Shown one piece after another: positions 8,757 to 18,091 of a stretch of 64,000 nt of DNA (within the stretch, counting starts at the first letter, position 1; each line of letters starts with the position of its first letter). Both the position numbers and the translations under genes were made by a program. The notes below the pieces were generated by a model that did no database searches, was not told the DNA's origin, and worked only from the letters and a program-made list of their open reading frames with translations. The stretch spans positions 33,450 to 97,449 of the forward strand of contig NZ_SAIS01000017.1 of the NCBI RefSeq assembly GCF_004360155.1. The letters run 5' to 3'. This DNA comes from Paraglaciecola marina (GTDB lineage Bacteria; Pseudomonadota; Gammaproteobacteria; Enterobacterales; Alteromonadaceae).

Positions 8757-9352
8757 TGTTAGCAGGACTTGTTCTAGCCGGTGGCCAGTCTAGGCGAATG
8801 GGGCTTGATAAGAGTTACCTCAGACTAGCTCACAATAATCTTTCGCTACTTGAGAATAGCCAACATCTGTTATCACAGGTATGTGAGCCTATTTTAGTCA
8901 GTGGCTCGCAGCATCCACAGGGTATTGTCGATCTTTACCCTAAACTAGGTCCTATGTCTGGTATTCATTCTGGAGTACAATATATCCGGCTGCATTATCC
9001 TAATGTCAGAGAGCTTATTGTTGTTCCCATTGATATGCCGAACCTCTCTTTAAACGAACTAAATCAATTATTAGTACGGGGGAGAGAGTCTGGTGTGCTG
9101 GTGGGTTTTGACACCTTTAATTTCCCTTTGTATATCCCAGTTGTAGAAAATGTTTTGGATTATCTTGATGGTTTGTTTCCACATACTGACAGCACTGAAA
9201 ATGTGCAACAAAAAGATAAGCAGTATTCAATTCGAAATTTTATTAATGGTTTAAATGGACAGAGGTTAGCTCCCCAAGCCACAGAGCCTTTTAATAACAT
9301 TAATACTCCACAGCAGTGGCAAATACACTGCGAAATGAAAAATGAGAAATAA
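8756..9352 (+). CDS. mobA: molybdenum cofactor guanylyltransferase
   Basis: 198 residues with the nucleotidyltransferase signature LVLAGGQSRRMGLDKS close to the N-terminus and the VVPIDMPNL metal/nucleotide segment in the middle. It attaches GMP to Mo-molybdopterin to make the bis-MGD form used by DMSO-reductase family enzymes. The ATG at 8756 overlaps the moaA stop in TGATG; an in-frame GTG at 8753 is also possible. The position inside a moa operon supports the call. The protein is of usual length for MobA. Confidence 0.9.
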   Translation: MLAGLVLAGGQSRRMGLDKSYLRLAHNNLSLLENSQHLLSQVCEPILVSGSQHPQGIVDLYPKLGPMSGIHSGVQYIRLHYPNVRELIVVPIDMPNLSLNELNQLLVRGRESGVLVGFDTFNFPLYIPVVENVLDYLDGLFPHTDSTENVQQKDKQYSIRNFINGLNGQRLAPQATEPFNNINTPQQWQIHCEMKNEK

Positions 9353-9356
9353 AACC

Positions 9357-9902
9357 ATGAAAGCAAACGCCTCTGCCCCAAAAGAGCCCTTAAACATTGC
9401 TGTATTGACTGTGTCTGACACTCGCACCGAAGCTAACGATACCTCAGGTGCTTATTTAGTGAGTGCTGCCGAAGCTGCTGGACATAATGTATTAGATAAA
9501 CAGATTGTAATAGATGACAAATTTCAAATAAGAGCCTTGGTTTCTAACTGGATTGCCTCAAAAAACATACAAGTATTACTAGTGACAGGTGGTACAGGTT
9601 TTACCGCAAGAGATACCACGCCAGAAGCTATGCAGCCTTTGTTCGATAAAAGTATTGAGGGTTTTGGTGAGCTCTTCAGACATATTTCCTATTTAGAAAT
9701 AGGCACATCAACTGTGCAATCCAGAGCCCTTGCTGGGATGGCAAATGGTACTGCCATTTTCTGTATGCCAGGCTCAACCGGAGCATGTAAAACAGCGTGG
9801 AATGGCATACTACTAGAGCAATTAGATAATACCCACAGACCCTGTAATTTTGTGGTTCACCTAAAAAACATTGAAACCCAATGCGCTACTAGAGAGGTTT
9901 AA
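9357..9902 (+). CDS. moaB: molybdopterin adenylyltransferase-like MoaB
   Basis: 181 residues from the chosen ATG, of the MoaB/MogA fold. Motifs seen are LTVSDTRT near the N-terminus, LLVTGGTGFTARDTTPEA in the middle, and MPGSTGACKTAW near the C-terminus. The family adenylylates molybdopterin before metal insertion, although E. coli MoaB is largely redundant with MogA. The ATG at 9357 lies 4 bp after the mobA stop; an in-frame ATG at 9342 would overlap mobA by 11 nt. Neither has a strong ribosome binding site, so the exact start is uncertain. Confidence 0.9.
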   Translation: MKANASAPKEPLNIAVLTVSDTRTEANDTSGAYLVSAAEAAGHNVLDKQIVIDDKFQIRALVSNWIASKNIQVLLVTGGTGFTARDTTPEAMQPLFDKSIEGFGELFRHISYLEIGTSTVQSRALAGMANGTAIFCMPGSTGACKTAWNGILLEQLDNTHRPCNFVVHLKNIETQCATREV

Positions 9903-9903
9903 T

Positions 9904-10398
9904 ATGACAAATTTGGATTCCGTTGTGCTAACTCATGTTGATGAGCATGGTCAAGCAAATATGGTTGACGTGTCAGATAAATCGATCACTCAGCGTCAAG
10001 CCATAGCACAAGGCAGTATCCAAATGTCGAAAGTGGCATTTGATATGGTGGTTAATAATCAGCACGCTAAAGGTGATGTGTTATCTGTAGCAAGAATTGC
10101 TGGTATTCAAGCTGCCAAAAAGTGTGGTGATTTAATTCCATTATGCCACCCTTTAATGCTAACCAAAATACAAGTGGATTTTATTCCTGAGCCCAGTGAA
10201 AACACTATAAAAGTTGAGGCTTTATGTAAACTTGCCGGTAAGACTGGCGTTGAAATGGAAGCCCTTACTGCTGTAAGTGTGGCAACACTGACTTTATTTG
10301 ATATGTGTAAAGCAGTTGATCCCTTAATGACAATTAACAATATTAAGGTATTGCAAAAGCAAGGTGGTAAGAGCGGTGACTGGACAAGGCAAGACTAA
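9904..10398 (+). CDS. moaC: cyclic pyranopterin monophosphate synthase
   Basis: 164 residues from the ATG at 9904, which follows the moaB stop by one base and has AGAGAGG upstream. Family motifs are MVDVSDK near the start, KCGDLIPLCHPL in the middle and the conserved GVEMEALTAVSVATLTLFDMCKA region, with the catalytic KKCGDLIPLCH and later Lys residues intact. With MoaA it makes cyclic pyranopterin monophosphate. An in-frame ATG further up at 9871 would lie inside moaB and is not needed for the family fold. Confidence 0.94.
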   Translation: MTNLDSVVLTHVDEHGQANMVDVSDKSITQRQAIAQGSIQMSKVAFDMVVNNQHAKGDVLSVARIAGIQAAKKCGDLIPLCHPLMLTKIQVDFIPEPSENTIKVEALCKLAGKTGVEMEALTAVSVATLTLFDMCKAVDPLMTINNIKVLQKQGGKSGDWTRQD

Positions 10399-10401
10399 AA
10401 G

Positions 10402-10662
10402 ATGGTAACAATTTTATTTTTTGGACAATTAAAAGAACGTCTAGAGACCTCCCGTTTGCCCCTTGAGTTAGTTAATGGCTCAGAGGGTTTAGACTCAGTG
10501 GCTAAGTTGAGAGACTTTTTACTGGCGAAGGGAGATGTTTGGAAAGAAAACCTAGCTTATGGTTCAGCGTTAGTGGCGGTAAATCAACAAATGGCGACTG
10601 AAGATACGCCAATCAAAGACTCGGATGAAATCGCATTTTTCCCACCGGTAACGGGAGGCTAA
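10402..10662 (+). CDS. moaD: molybdopterin synthase sulfur carrier subunit
   Basis: An 86-residue ubiquitin-like protein ending in FFPPVTGG. The exposed C-terminal Gly-Gly is adenylylated and turned into a thiocarboxylate that donates sulfur to molybdopterin. Length and C-terminus are typical. It lies 3 bp after moaC and 2 bp before moaE, its obligate partner. Confidence 0.93.
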   Translation: MVTILFFGQLKERLETSRLPLELVNGSEGLDSVAKLRDFLLAKGDVWKENLAYGSALVAVNQQMATEDTPIKDSDEIAFFPPVTGG

Positions 10663-10664
10663 AA

Positions 10665-11135
10665 TTGGAAGCTGATACATTAACGTATATTCAGGTTCAA
10701 GAAGATGATTTTAGCTTAGCCGCTGAATATCAAGCATTAATAGAAGACAACAGTCGTGATGGAGCGGTAGTGACCTTCTGTGGTTTAGTGCGAGATATGA
10801 ATTTAGACAAATCAGTAACAAGTTTATTTCTTGAGCATTACCCTGGCATGACCGAAAAATCATTGCTATCGATAATTAACCTTGCAAGGAACAAATGGCC
10901 TTTAGGTCGAATAAGAGTCGTTCATCGAGTAGGGCGGTTACAAGTATCAGAGCAAATTGTATTTGTTGGGGTAACCAGTCAACATAGGCAGGCTGCATTT
11001 CAAGGTGCAGAATTTATTATGGATTTCCTTAAGACCCAAGCTCCATTTTGGAAAAAAGAAACAAGTAACGACGGTCAATATTGGGTTGACGCTAAACAAA
11101 GTGATAATCAAAAAGCCAAGTTATGGGGTATTTAA
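10665..11135 (+). CDS. moaE: molybdopterin synthase catalytic subunit (TTG start)
   Basis: 156 residues. Conserved segments are GAVVTFCGLVRDMN, LEHYPGMTEKSL, HRVGRLQ and the active-site region FLKTQAPFWKKE. It uses the MoaD thiocarboxylate to put two sulfurs into cyclic pyranopterin monophosphate. The start codon is TTG, supported by a GGGAGG ribosome binding site about 6 nt upstream that overlaps the 3' end of moaD; no in-frame ATG gives a full-length protein. It is the last gene of the operon. Confidence 0.93.
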   Translation: MEADTLTYIQVQEDDFSLAAEYQALIEDNSRDGAVVTFCGLVRDMNLDKSVTSLFLEHYPGMTEKSLLSIINLARNKWPLGRIRVVHRVGRLQVSEQIVFVGVTSQHRQAAFQGAEFIMDFLKTQAPFWKKETSNDGQYWVDAKQSDNQKAKLWGI

Positions 11136-11176
11136 ACTTATCCACCTAGAGTCTAAACAACAAAAGGTGAATAAGT
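11136..11176. terminator. hairpin between moaE and the secreted Asp-box gene
   Basis: Arms ACTTATCCACC (11136-11146) and GGTGAATAAGT (11166-11176) pair over 11 positions with one mismatch or wobble. The arm begins right after the moaE stop, and the convergent gene ends at 11206. There is no clear T run, so termination strength is uncertain. Confidence 0.5.
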
Positions 11177-11205
11177 AAATTACCTATTAATACTTGTTTA
11201 AAGCA

Positions 11206-13314
11206 TTATTCCACTGTAATCATGGTTTTGATCGGGTAGGGGCTAACTCGATTAGAAGCGTTATCACGTATCCATATAGATATCTGATAGTTATCTGGAC
11301 TAACCACATTCCCCCCATCTGCTGTTCCATCCCACGTTAAAGTGACGGTTTGTTCTCTTTCGTACAATGTTCTATCTAGATCTTTTACCAAGCCGACCCC
11401 GTCACTTTGTAAAATATATACGGTAACTAATGAACTTGCTGATACGTCTAGGCTTATTGTTAAAACACCGTCATCGTCTGGTGAAAAGGGGTCAGGTGTA
11501 ATTGAAAAATTACTGTATTCGGGAGGAATTGTATCCACAAGAATCTCTGTTTCGGTCTCTATAATTTGAGAAAATGAATCACTACCCACTAAAGCAATAA
11601 TGTAAGTGTCATCTTCAACAGTCGCGCCATTATTGTTGGTTCCATCCCATATAACCTCTCCTAATGTCCCTGTACCAGAAGTATCAAATATTAGCTCACC
11701 TAATTGGTTGGCTACTGTGAAGTTCCAAGTTACTGATTTATTGAACTCAAAATCAAAATAGGCTTCTTCCTGACGTCCATCATTATTAGGGGATATTGTA
11801 TTGGCAGCATTAAACGAAATTAATTCGGGAGCAGCATCTGCAGCAGTTGAATTAACTGAAAAAAATGCTTTCTCAACAACTGCATTAACACCTGTTTGAG
11901 TACGCCCACTCAAGGTTATTTGGTACGTTCCATCATCAACCAAGCCGCCTCTTGTACTACGTCCATCCCATTCAGCATATATACTCTTACCCAAGCCTTT
12001 TCTAATAAAAACAGGCCTAGTTTCTCCCTCTTCAAAAATTTCAGCAATCCAAAGCATGTTTTCACTAGAAGTACTACTAAATGAAATCTGATCGTCTTCT
12101 AAGTCACCATTTGGACTTAAAACCTCAGCACTTAGTGAGATATCTGTGAAAGTAGGAATGCCATCTTTGCCCGTGGCAACAACCGCTTCGAAAACACTAT
12201 CGTACCTATTATCATCAGAAGCGACATGGACATAACCATTTAAGTCAGCTGCCACTTGTGCCTTTAATGATCCTAATTCACTAGGTGTAATGTTTAGGGG
12301 CGGGGAGAAAGTTTGGCCAGCATCGTTTGAGTAACTATACATGGTTTCGTAATTACCCGGTGTGGTGTCATTCCACACTATATGAACAGTGTCTAATGCA
12401 TCAACAAATACATTTGGGAAAACTGAAACCCCTTCATTATTTGAAATATTCTTAGGCTCACTAAAGCTTAAGCCTTGATCAGTAGATACCGTGAAATATA
12501 AATCTGTTTCTTCACCTTCAGTGGGGGTGTCACTCCAAACCACATAAACATTGCCGCTGTCACTTACATCTATTGAAGGAGCGCTAATTTTAATGCCATT
12601 GGAAATTTGAACTTGCTCCAAAAACGAATTAGCCCCGTCCCTAGAGTGAGTGTAAAGCACATGCCTTTCACCATCATCATTTGGAGCGGCTAGATAAACT
12701 ACGTGTATATAGTCATCGCTATCAACAGCTACACCGGGGGAGCCTCCGTTGCCAAGGTTTTTTACGCTGTTTACATTGGCACCATTATTTACAGCTGCGA
12801 AGCTAATTGAAGCATCTTCAATCCAAGTTAGATACAGCCTTTCTCTGGAATCCGTTGCTAATTTTACCGAACTAGAGTTTACGTCAGAGTTAGTGACGTT
12901 AAGTGCTTCAGAGAAACTTGTGCCATCATCTGTACTAAAACTGATAAAAATATCTGATTTGCCTGAAGTATTATCTGCCCAACTGAGATAAATATTGTCA
13001 GAATCCGAAATAGCCATATCGGCAAAACTAGAATTTCCCTCATTTTCGCTTATATTCAATTTACCATCATAGGTCTCACCATGATCACTAGACTTTACAA
13101 AATAAATATCTTGATTACCTAGGTCATTATCGTGCCAAGCTACAAATACATTTCCTGAGCTATTTACATCTATTGTAGGGGCGAATGAATGCCCAGAAGT
13201 ATAGGAAAGATTTACAGGCTCGTAGAATGCTATTTCTGCGGTTGTAGAAACCGAAAACATTGTTAGTGAAGAGGCAAAGGCCATTAGGCTATTACTAAAC
13301 TTGCGGTTAAGCAT
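11206..13314 (-). CDS. large secreted protein with Asp-box repeats and FlgD-Ig-like domains
   Basis: About 702 residues. A signal peptide is visible (MLNRKFSNSLMAFASS...STTA). Residues to about 370 form several repeats with Asp-box-like cores (SSDHGETYDG, STDDGTSFSE, STDQGLSFSE, SNDAGQTFSP) separated by V.W.D strands, as in sialidase-type beta-propellers. The C-terminal half holds three FlgD-Ig/CHU_C-like modules, each with LSPNGD- or ISPNNDG-like starts and WDG.. turns (WDGRSTRGG, WDGTNNNGA, WDGTADGGN). No sialidase Arg triad was recognised, so an enzymatic role is not claimed; surface binding or adhesion is a guess. The ATG at 13314 has AAGG at good spacing, while the ATG at 13323 sits directly on it. 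Confidence 0.7.
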   Translation of the reverse strand: MLNRKFSNSLMAFASSLTMFSVSTTAEIAFYEPVNLSYTSGHSFAPTIDVNSSGNVFVAWHDNDLGNQDIYFVKSSDHGETYDGKLNISENEGNSSFADMAISDSDNIYLSWADNTSGKSDIFISFSTDDGTSFSEALNVTNSDVNSSSVKLATDSRERLYLTWIEDASISFAAVNNGANVNSVKNLGNGGSPGVAVDSDDYIHVVYLAAPNDDGERHVLYTHSRDGANSFLEQVQISNGIKISAPSIDVSDSGNVYVVWSDTPTEGEETDLYFTVSTDQGLSFSEPKNISNNEGVSVFPNVFVDALDTVHIVWNDTTPGNYETMYSYSNDAGQTFSPPLNITPSELGSLKAQVAADLNGYVHVASDDNRYDSVFEAVVATGKDGIPTFTDISLSAEVLSPNGDLEDDQISFSSTSSENMLWIAEIFEEGETRPVFIRKGLGKSIYAEWDGRSTRGGLVDDGTYQITLSGRTQTGVNAVVEKAFFSVNSTAADAAPELISFNAANTISPNNDGRQEEAYFDFEFNKSVTWNFTVANQLGELIFDTSGTGTLGEVIWDGTNNNGATVEDDTYIIALVGSDSFSQIIETETEILVDTIPPEYSNFSITPDPFSPDDDGVLTISLDVSASSLVTVYILQSDGVGLVKDLDRTLYEREQTVTLTWDGTADGGNVVSPDNYQISIWIRDNASNRVSPYPIKTMITVE

Positions 13315-13323
13315 AGAGATCAT

Positions 13324-13772
13324 CCTTAATAATTAATACATAAGTGCAAATGACTTAATTTGTAAAACGCAATATCAGTGCCAAAGTTTTTTTGTAAATT
13401 AATCTTGTTGTATAGATAGGAGTCCGACAAAAATAAAATTTAACTTATTGTTATTTAATGTATTTCTAATTTTTCAAACTTTTAACTCATTAACAAAGCT
13501 TAGAAACTGAGAGGTTATAAAATCACCTATTGAGTGATTTGTGCTAATTTAGTGCTTAATTGAAAAGCGACAGCCTGCATTTGTTGGGCAAATTTAAGTA
13601 AAGTAGCGGGTACTTATCTTCGCGCTCAATTATACTAGCCTATTTAGGACCTACTATTATTGCAAACAAGGCCTTGAGTGAAAACACAAACAATGCAAAG
13701 TTAAATATTCCTTCATGATGAAATACAAATAATTGTGCCTTCCCTGGCAAACATCCAAATGCTATAGCACAC
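13324..13772. other. gene-free stretch, 449 bp
   Basis: AT-rich spacer between two minus-strand genes. No open frame of useful length, tRNA or known RNA was seen on either strand. It holds a perfect 7-bp hairpin, AAATCAC (13520-13526) with GTGATTT (13534-13540), of unknown role. The promoter of the Asp-box protein gene must lie here, but no convincing -35/-10 pair stands out. Confidence 0.6.
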
Positions 13773-15626
13773 TTAGATATTCTGGCTCCACCCACAAGAT
13801 CTATCCTGATTTTGTTCATCTAACCAAGTTTTAAGCGGAGCGAAGTAATCAAGTATAGCACTGGCATCCATTTCCCCTTTACCAGTCAAACTAGCCAAGG
13901 CTTCTTGCCAAGTTTTACTTTTTCCCATTTCTAACATAGCATTTAACGCTTTGCCAGCTTCTGCACTGCCATAAATTGAACAACGATGAATAGGGTCTGT
14001 ATTACCTGCTATCTCGCATAATGTTTTATGGAATTGAAATTGCAAAATGTGCGCTAAAAAATATCGAGTATAAGGAGTATTTCCTGGTACATGGTATTTA
14101 GCACCTGGATCAAATGCATCAACAGGGCGCTCAACCGGAGCCATGACTCCTTGATATTTTTCTCGTAATTCCCACCAAGCTTTGTTGTAGTCTGCTGGCT
14201 TTACTTCACCAGAGAATACTTTCCAGCGCCATTGGTCCACCATCAAACCAAAGGGAACAAAAGCAATTTTGTCTAAGGCAAGTTTAAGTAACATACCTAT
14301 GTCGTTAGATGCATCAGGGACCGTATCCACTAAACCGATTTCTTTTAGATACTTGGGTGTAATAGATAAAGCAATGGTGTCGCCAATTGCCTCATGAAAT
14401 CCATCGTTAGCAGAGCCTCTGTACAATAAAGGTTGTGTATTGTAAGCACGCTGATAATAGTTATGACCGAGTTCGTGGTGAATCACAGCAAACTCTTCAC
14501 CTGTTTTTTGAATACACATTTTAATGCGTAAATCATCAATGTCGTTTAAATTCCAAGCTGATGCATGGCATACCACATCTCTATCAGCTGGCTTAGTAAA
14601 CTGTGAGCGTTCCCAGAAAGTATCAGGTAAAGGCTCAAACCCTAATGATGAAAAGAATGATTCAGCTTGCTTCACCATTTTTATTTCATCGTAATTGTGT
14701 TCAGCAAGAGCCGCTGTCACATCGATCACTTCTAGTTTTTGTTCGGGTTTGACAATGTCATAAATGTTACCCCAAGATTGAGCCCACATATTACCTAGTA
14801 AATGAGCCGGTATGGGCTGGTCTTGGGGTACTTTATCTTCTCCGTACTCTTCACCTAATTCCGCTCTTACGTGACAATGTAGGGCATCGTAAAAAGGTTT
14901 AACTTGTCCCCATAAACGGTCAAGTTCTACCGAGAAGTCTTGGGCTGGCATATCATAACTACCACGCCAAAGATCACTGATATCTTCAAAACCTAGCTCT
15001 CTTGCTCCTTCATTAGCAAGTACGACTTCTTCTTCGTACAAAGGCTTCATTGGTGGCGACACATTGCGCCATCCTTGCCAAAGTTCTAAAAGTTTTGCTT
15101 CGTCACGACTGCTTGCCATAATTGCTGACATTTCAGTCAAACCCATGCAACTTTCTTTGTCAGCACAATATTTACCACTTCCATACATGCCCTCTAAATC
15201 AGAGGTGATTTGTGATAATTTTTGCGATTTTTTAGGATCAGCTGGTGCGGGTAAAACTAAGCTATTGCGCATTAAATTCAGTTTACGTCGGGTATCGGCA
15301 TCAACTTCAACGTTATTAAAATCAGCTGCTTGTTTTGCCAATTTTGTAGATAGGCTACCTATCTTTTCATTCATATAGGCTGATAATGCAGCGGTATCTT
15401 GATTAATATAAGTTTGATAAGCCCAGGCAGCTTGAGCGGCTGGCCCCATTAACTGCTCAACCTCTTGTTGTGCTTGCTCTACAAATTCTTTTGCATCTTG
15501 TGCTGTTACGTGAGCGCTTAGCTCTTTGGTTTTCGAGGTTTGGCTTGGGACGGAATCATCCCCACAGCCTGAAAATGCGAGTGTTAAAGAAAGCATTATG
15601 GCGCTGAACGGGTATCGTATCTGCAT
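13773..15626 (-). CDS. M2-family peptidyl-dipeptidase (ACE-like) lipoprotein
   Basis: 617 residues. The N-terminus has a short signal peptide ending in a lipobox-like AFSGC (Cys21), so it is probably a lipidated periplasmic protein. The gluzincin motif HELGH is at residues 384-388 in the context VIHHELGHNYYQRAY, and the downstream third-ligand segment GFHEAIGDTIALS is present. These are the hallmarks of peptidase family M2, the angiotensin-converting-enzyme family, which removes C-terminal dipeptides using zinc. Length matches bacterial members. It likely helps degrade peptides in the periplasm. It stands alone and diverges from the bkd operon. Confidence 0.9.
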   Translation of the reverse strand: MQIRYPFSAIMLSLTLAFSGCGDDSVPSQTSKTKELSAHVTAQDAKEFVEQAQQEVEQLMGPAAQAAWAYQTYINQDTAALSAYMNEKIGSLSTKLAKQAADFNNVEVDADTRRKLNLMRNSLVLPAPADPKKSQKLSQITSDLEGMYGSGKYCADKESCMGLTEMSAIMASSRDEAKLLELWQGWRNVSPPMKPLYEEEVVLANEGARELGFEDISDLWRGSYDMPAQDFSVELDRLWGQVKPFYDALHCHVRAELGEEYGEDKVPQDQPIPAHLLGNMWAQSWGNIYDIVKPEQKLEVIDVTAALAEHNYDEIKMVKQAESFFSSLGFEPLPDTFWERSQFTKPADRDVVCHASAWNLNDIDDLRIKMCIQKTGEEFAVIHHELGHNYYQRAYNTQPLLYRGSANDGFHEAIGDTIALSITPKYLKEIGLVDTVPDASNDIGMLLKLALDKIAFVPFGLMVDQWRWKVFSGEVKPADYNKAWWELREKYQGVMAPVERPVDAFDPGAKYHVPGNTPYTRYFLAHILQFQFHKTLCEIAGNTDPIHRCSIYGSAEAGKALNAMLEMGKSKTWQEALASLTGKGEMDASAILDYFAPLKTWLDEQNQDRSCGWSQNI

Positions 15627-15907
15627 CGGTTTACCTTTATTTTGCGTTATTTAAATTGTTATTCGAAGTTACCTCATTAATTTACCTTAAAAGTGCTCAA
15701 ATACCATAGGCCCAACTTAATTAAGCTATCAAACCTAGTTCTGTAAGCGTTACTAGGATATTCATCATTCTTTATCTGATATTTATAGTAATCCTGTTTG
15801 TAGTTACTTGAATTGTTAGATGATTTTGCAAAACTTTACCCATACCAGAGAACTAAAATTAACATTTATATAACATAATCAAAGTAATTATTTCTTGATG
15901 GGGTGGT
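15627..15907. promoter_or_regulatory. divergent intergenic region, M2 peptidase / bkd operon
   Basis: 281 bp that must hold the promoters of both the peptidase (minus) and the branched-chain dehydrogenase operon (plus). It is AT-rich. No clear operator, hairpin or sigma-70 pair could be singled out by eye. Confidence 0.4.
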
Positions 15908-17092
15908 ATGAAAAATAGAAATCATGTATCAAAAATTGGTTCATCTCATATATTCAAAATAATTGAAAATGCCTTAACTGACATCCCCATGTTTAGCTTG
16001 TTACAAGAGAATGGTTGTTTACATGCTGAAGTTAGCGATTGTGAAATAAACAAAAATACAGCAGCAAAAATCCTGCAAACGATGCATTACATTAGGATTT
16101 TAGATGAGCGTATGGTAGCCGCGCAAAGACAAGGTAGAATTAGCTTTTATTTGGCTTGTACCGGAGAAGAAGCCGCTATTATTGGTAGTGCCGCGGCACT
16201 TCTGCCCCAAGATATGATTATGTCTCAATACAGAGAACAAGGTGCTTTAGCCTATCGAGGTTTTTCAACTCAGGAGTTTATGGATCAGCTATTTAGTAAC
16301 CAAAGGGAGCTGAATAAAGGACGTCAGATGCCAATTCATTACGGTTCAAAAGCGTTAAATTTTATGACTATTTCATCGCCATTAGGTACGCAGATACCAC
16401 AAGCTAGTGGTTATGCCTATGGTCAAAAAATGGCCGGTGAACCAGCAGTTACAATCTGTTATTTCGGTGAAGGTGCCGCGTCAGAAGGTGATTTTCACGG
16501 TGGTTTAAATATGGCTGCAGTTCTAAATTGCCCAGTAATATTTTTTTGTCGTAACAATGGTTATGCTATCTCAACCCCTTCAGAAGAACAATTTGCAGGT
16601 GACGGAATCGCTTCTAGAGGCATTGGTTATGGGGTAAAAACCATTCGAGTTGATGGTAATGATGCCTTGGCTGTTTATGTAGCTACGCTAAAAGCTCGAG
16701 AAATTGCATTACAAAAACAATCCCCAGTCCTTATCGAAGCTATGACCTATAGGTTAGCTGCACACTCTACTTCTGACGACCCTTCAAGCTACCGTCCTAA
16801 AGAAGAAGAATCCCTTTGGAAACATAGAGATCCCATAGTGAGATTTAGCAACTGGATGAAACAAAAAGGCTGGCTAGACGAGACCGCAATTGCGAATTTT
16901 ACAGAGCACACTAAAGAACAAGTTTTAGCGGCACTTAAAGAAGCAGAAAACGTGGCTATTTCAGGGATTGATGAAATAATTGAAGACGTATATGACACCC
17001 CTCCATGGCATTTAAAACAACAATTGTCGGATTTAAAAACACACATTGCTAAATACCCAAAACATTATCCTAGAACTTCAGGGAGGTTATGA
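15908..17092 (+). CDS. branched-chain 2-oxoacid dehydrogenase E1 alpha subunit
   Basis: 394 residues. The thiamine-diphosphate motif is visible as [15 protein letters not shown]...CRNNGYAIS, and the phospho-loop-like [11 protein letters not shown] segment is present. It fits the E1 alpha subunit of 2-oxoisovalerate dehydrogenase rather than pyruvate dehydrogenase, because the three genes E1alpha-E1beta-E2 form the usual bkd order and the sequence style matches the bkd group. With E1 beta it decarboxylates the 2-oxoacids from valine, leucine and isoleucine. It is the first gene of the operon. Confidence 0.87.
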   Translation: MKNRNHVSKIGSSHIFKIIENALTDIPMFSLLQENGCLHAEVSDCEINKNTAAKILQTMHYIRILDERMVAAQRQGRISFYLACTGEEAAIIGSAAALLPQDMIMSQYREQGALAYRGFSTQEFMDQLFSNQRELNKGRQMPIHYGSKALNFMTISSPLGTQIPQASGYAYGQKMAGEPAVTICYFGEGAASEGDFHGGLNMAAVLNCPVIFFCRNNGYAISTPSEEQFAGDGIASRGIGYGVKTIRVDGNDALAVYVATLKAREIALQKQSPVLIEAMTYRLAAHSTSDDPSSYRPKEEESLWKHRDPIVRFSNWMKQKGWLDETAIANFTEHTKEQVLAALKEAENVAISGIDEIIEDVYDTPPWHLKQQLSDLKTHIAKYPKHYPRTSGRL

Positions 17093-17094
17093 AA

Positions 17095-18072
17095 ATGGCG
17101 GCTATGAATATGCTTCAAGCTGTGAATCATGCCCTGGTTCTTGCTATGGAAGAAAATGAAAGAGTTATGGTGTTAGGTGAAGATGTTGGCCATTTTGGTG
17201 GCGTATTCAGAGCAACGAGTAATCTTCAGCAAACATTTGGAAAGGCCAGGTGTTTCAACACTCCTATAACTGAACAAGGAATTATAGGGTTTGCCACAGG
17301 TTTAGCAGCACAAGGCTCAACCCCAGTCGCGGAAATACAATTTGCCGATTATATATTTCCAGCTTTTGATCAAATAATTAATGAAACAGCAAAGTTTCGA
17401 TATCGCTCCGGTGGGCAATTTAGTTGTGGCTCCTTAACCATTCGAACTCCTTTTGGGGGAGGTATAGCAGGGGGCCACTATCACTCCCAATCCCCTGAGG
17501 CATTCTTTGCTCATATTCCAGGTATAAAAGTGGTAATACCTAGTAATCCATATCAAGCAAAAGGGTTATTACTTGCTTCTATACGGGATGACAACCCTGT
17601 TTTATTTATGGAGCCTAAACGTTTGTATCGAGCCTCAGTGGGAGAGGTCCCTGAAGGTGACTATGAACTTGAACTAGGTAAAGCGAAGATAATTAAAAAA
17701 GGGACTGATATCACACTAGTGGCATGGGGCGCACAAGTAGAAATCATAGAAAAGGCTGCTGTAATGGCCGAAGAGCAAGGCATATCCTGTGAAATTATTG
17801 ATTTAGTCTGCATTTTGCCTTGGGATGCAGAGAAAGTGTGCAGATCTGTTTGTAACACTGGCCGTTTGTTAATAAATCATGAAGCACCGGAAACCGCAGG
17901 ATTTGCTGCTGAAATTACAACAAAAGTACAACAAGAATGCTTTTTAAATTTAGAGTCTCCAATCTGCCGAGTCTGTGGTCTAGATACGCCTTTTCCTTTC
18001 GCTCACGAAAAAGAATATATGCCTGACCATTTAAAAACCTTTGAAGCAATTATTCGCACGGTTAACTTTTAA
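17095..18072 (+). CDS. branched-chain 2-oxoacid dehydrogenase E1 beta subunit
   Basis: 325 residues from the ATG at 17095. Motifs include [44 protein letters not shown] and the C-terminal transketolase domain ([16 protein letters not shown]). These are typical of E1 beta in the pyruvate/branched-chain dehydrogenase family. GGAGG at 17082-17086 gives 8-nt spacing to the ATG at 17095 but only 2 nt to the ATG at 17089, so the later start is preferred. It follows E1 alpha directly. Confidence 0.87.
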   Translation: MAAMNMLQAVNHALVLAMEENERVMVLGEDVGHFGGVFRATSNLQQTFGKARCFNTPITEQGIIGFATGLAAQGSTPVAEIQFADYIFPAFDQIINETAKFRYRSGGQFSCGSLTIRTPFGGGIAGGHYHSQSPEAFFAHIPGIKVVIPSNPYQAKGLLLASIRDDNPVLFMEPKRLYRASVGEVPEGDYELELGKAKIIKKGTDITLVAWGAQVEIIEKAAVMAEEQGISCEIIDLVCILPWDAEKVCRSVCNTGRLLINHEAPETAGFAAEITTKVQQECFLNLESPICRVCGLDTPFPFAHEKEYMPDHLKTFEAIIRTVNF

Positions 18073-18091
18073 ACCTATTATGGAGACTCAT

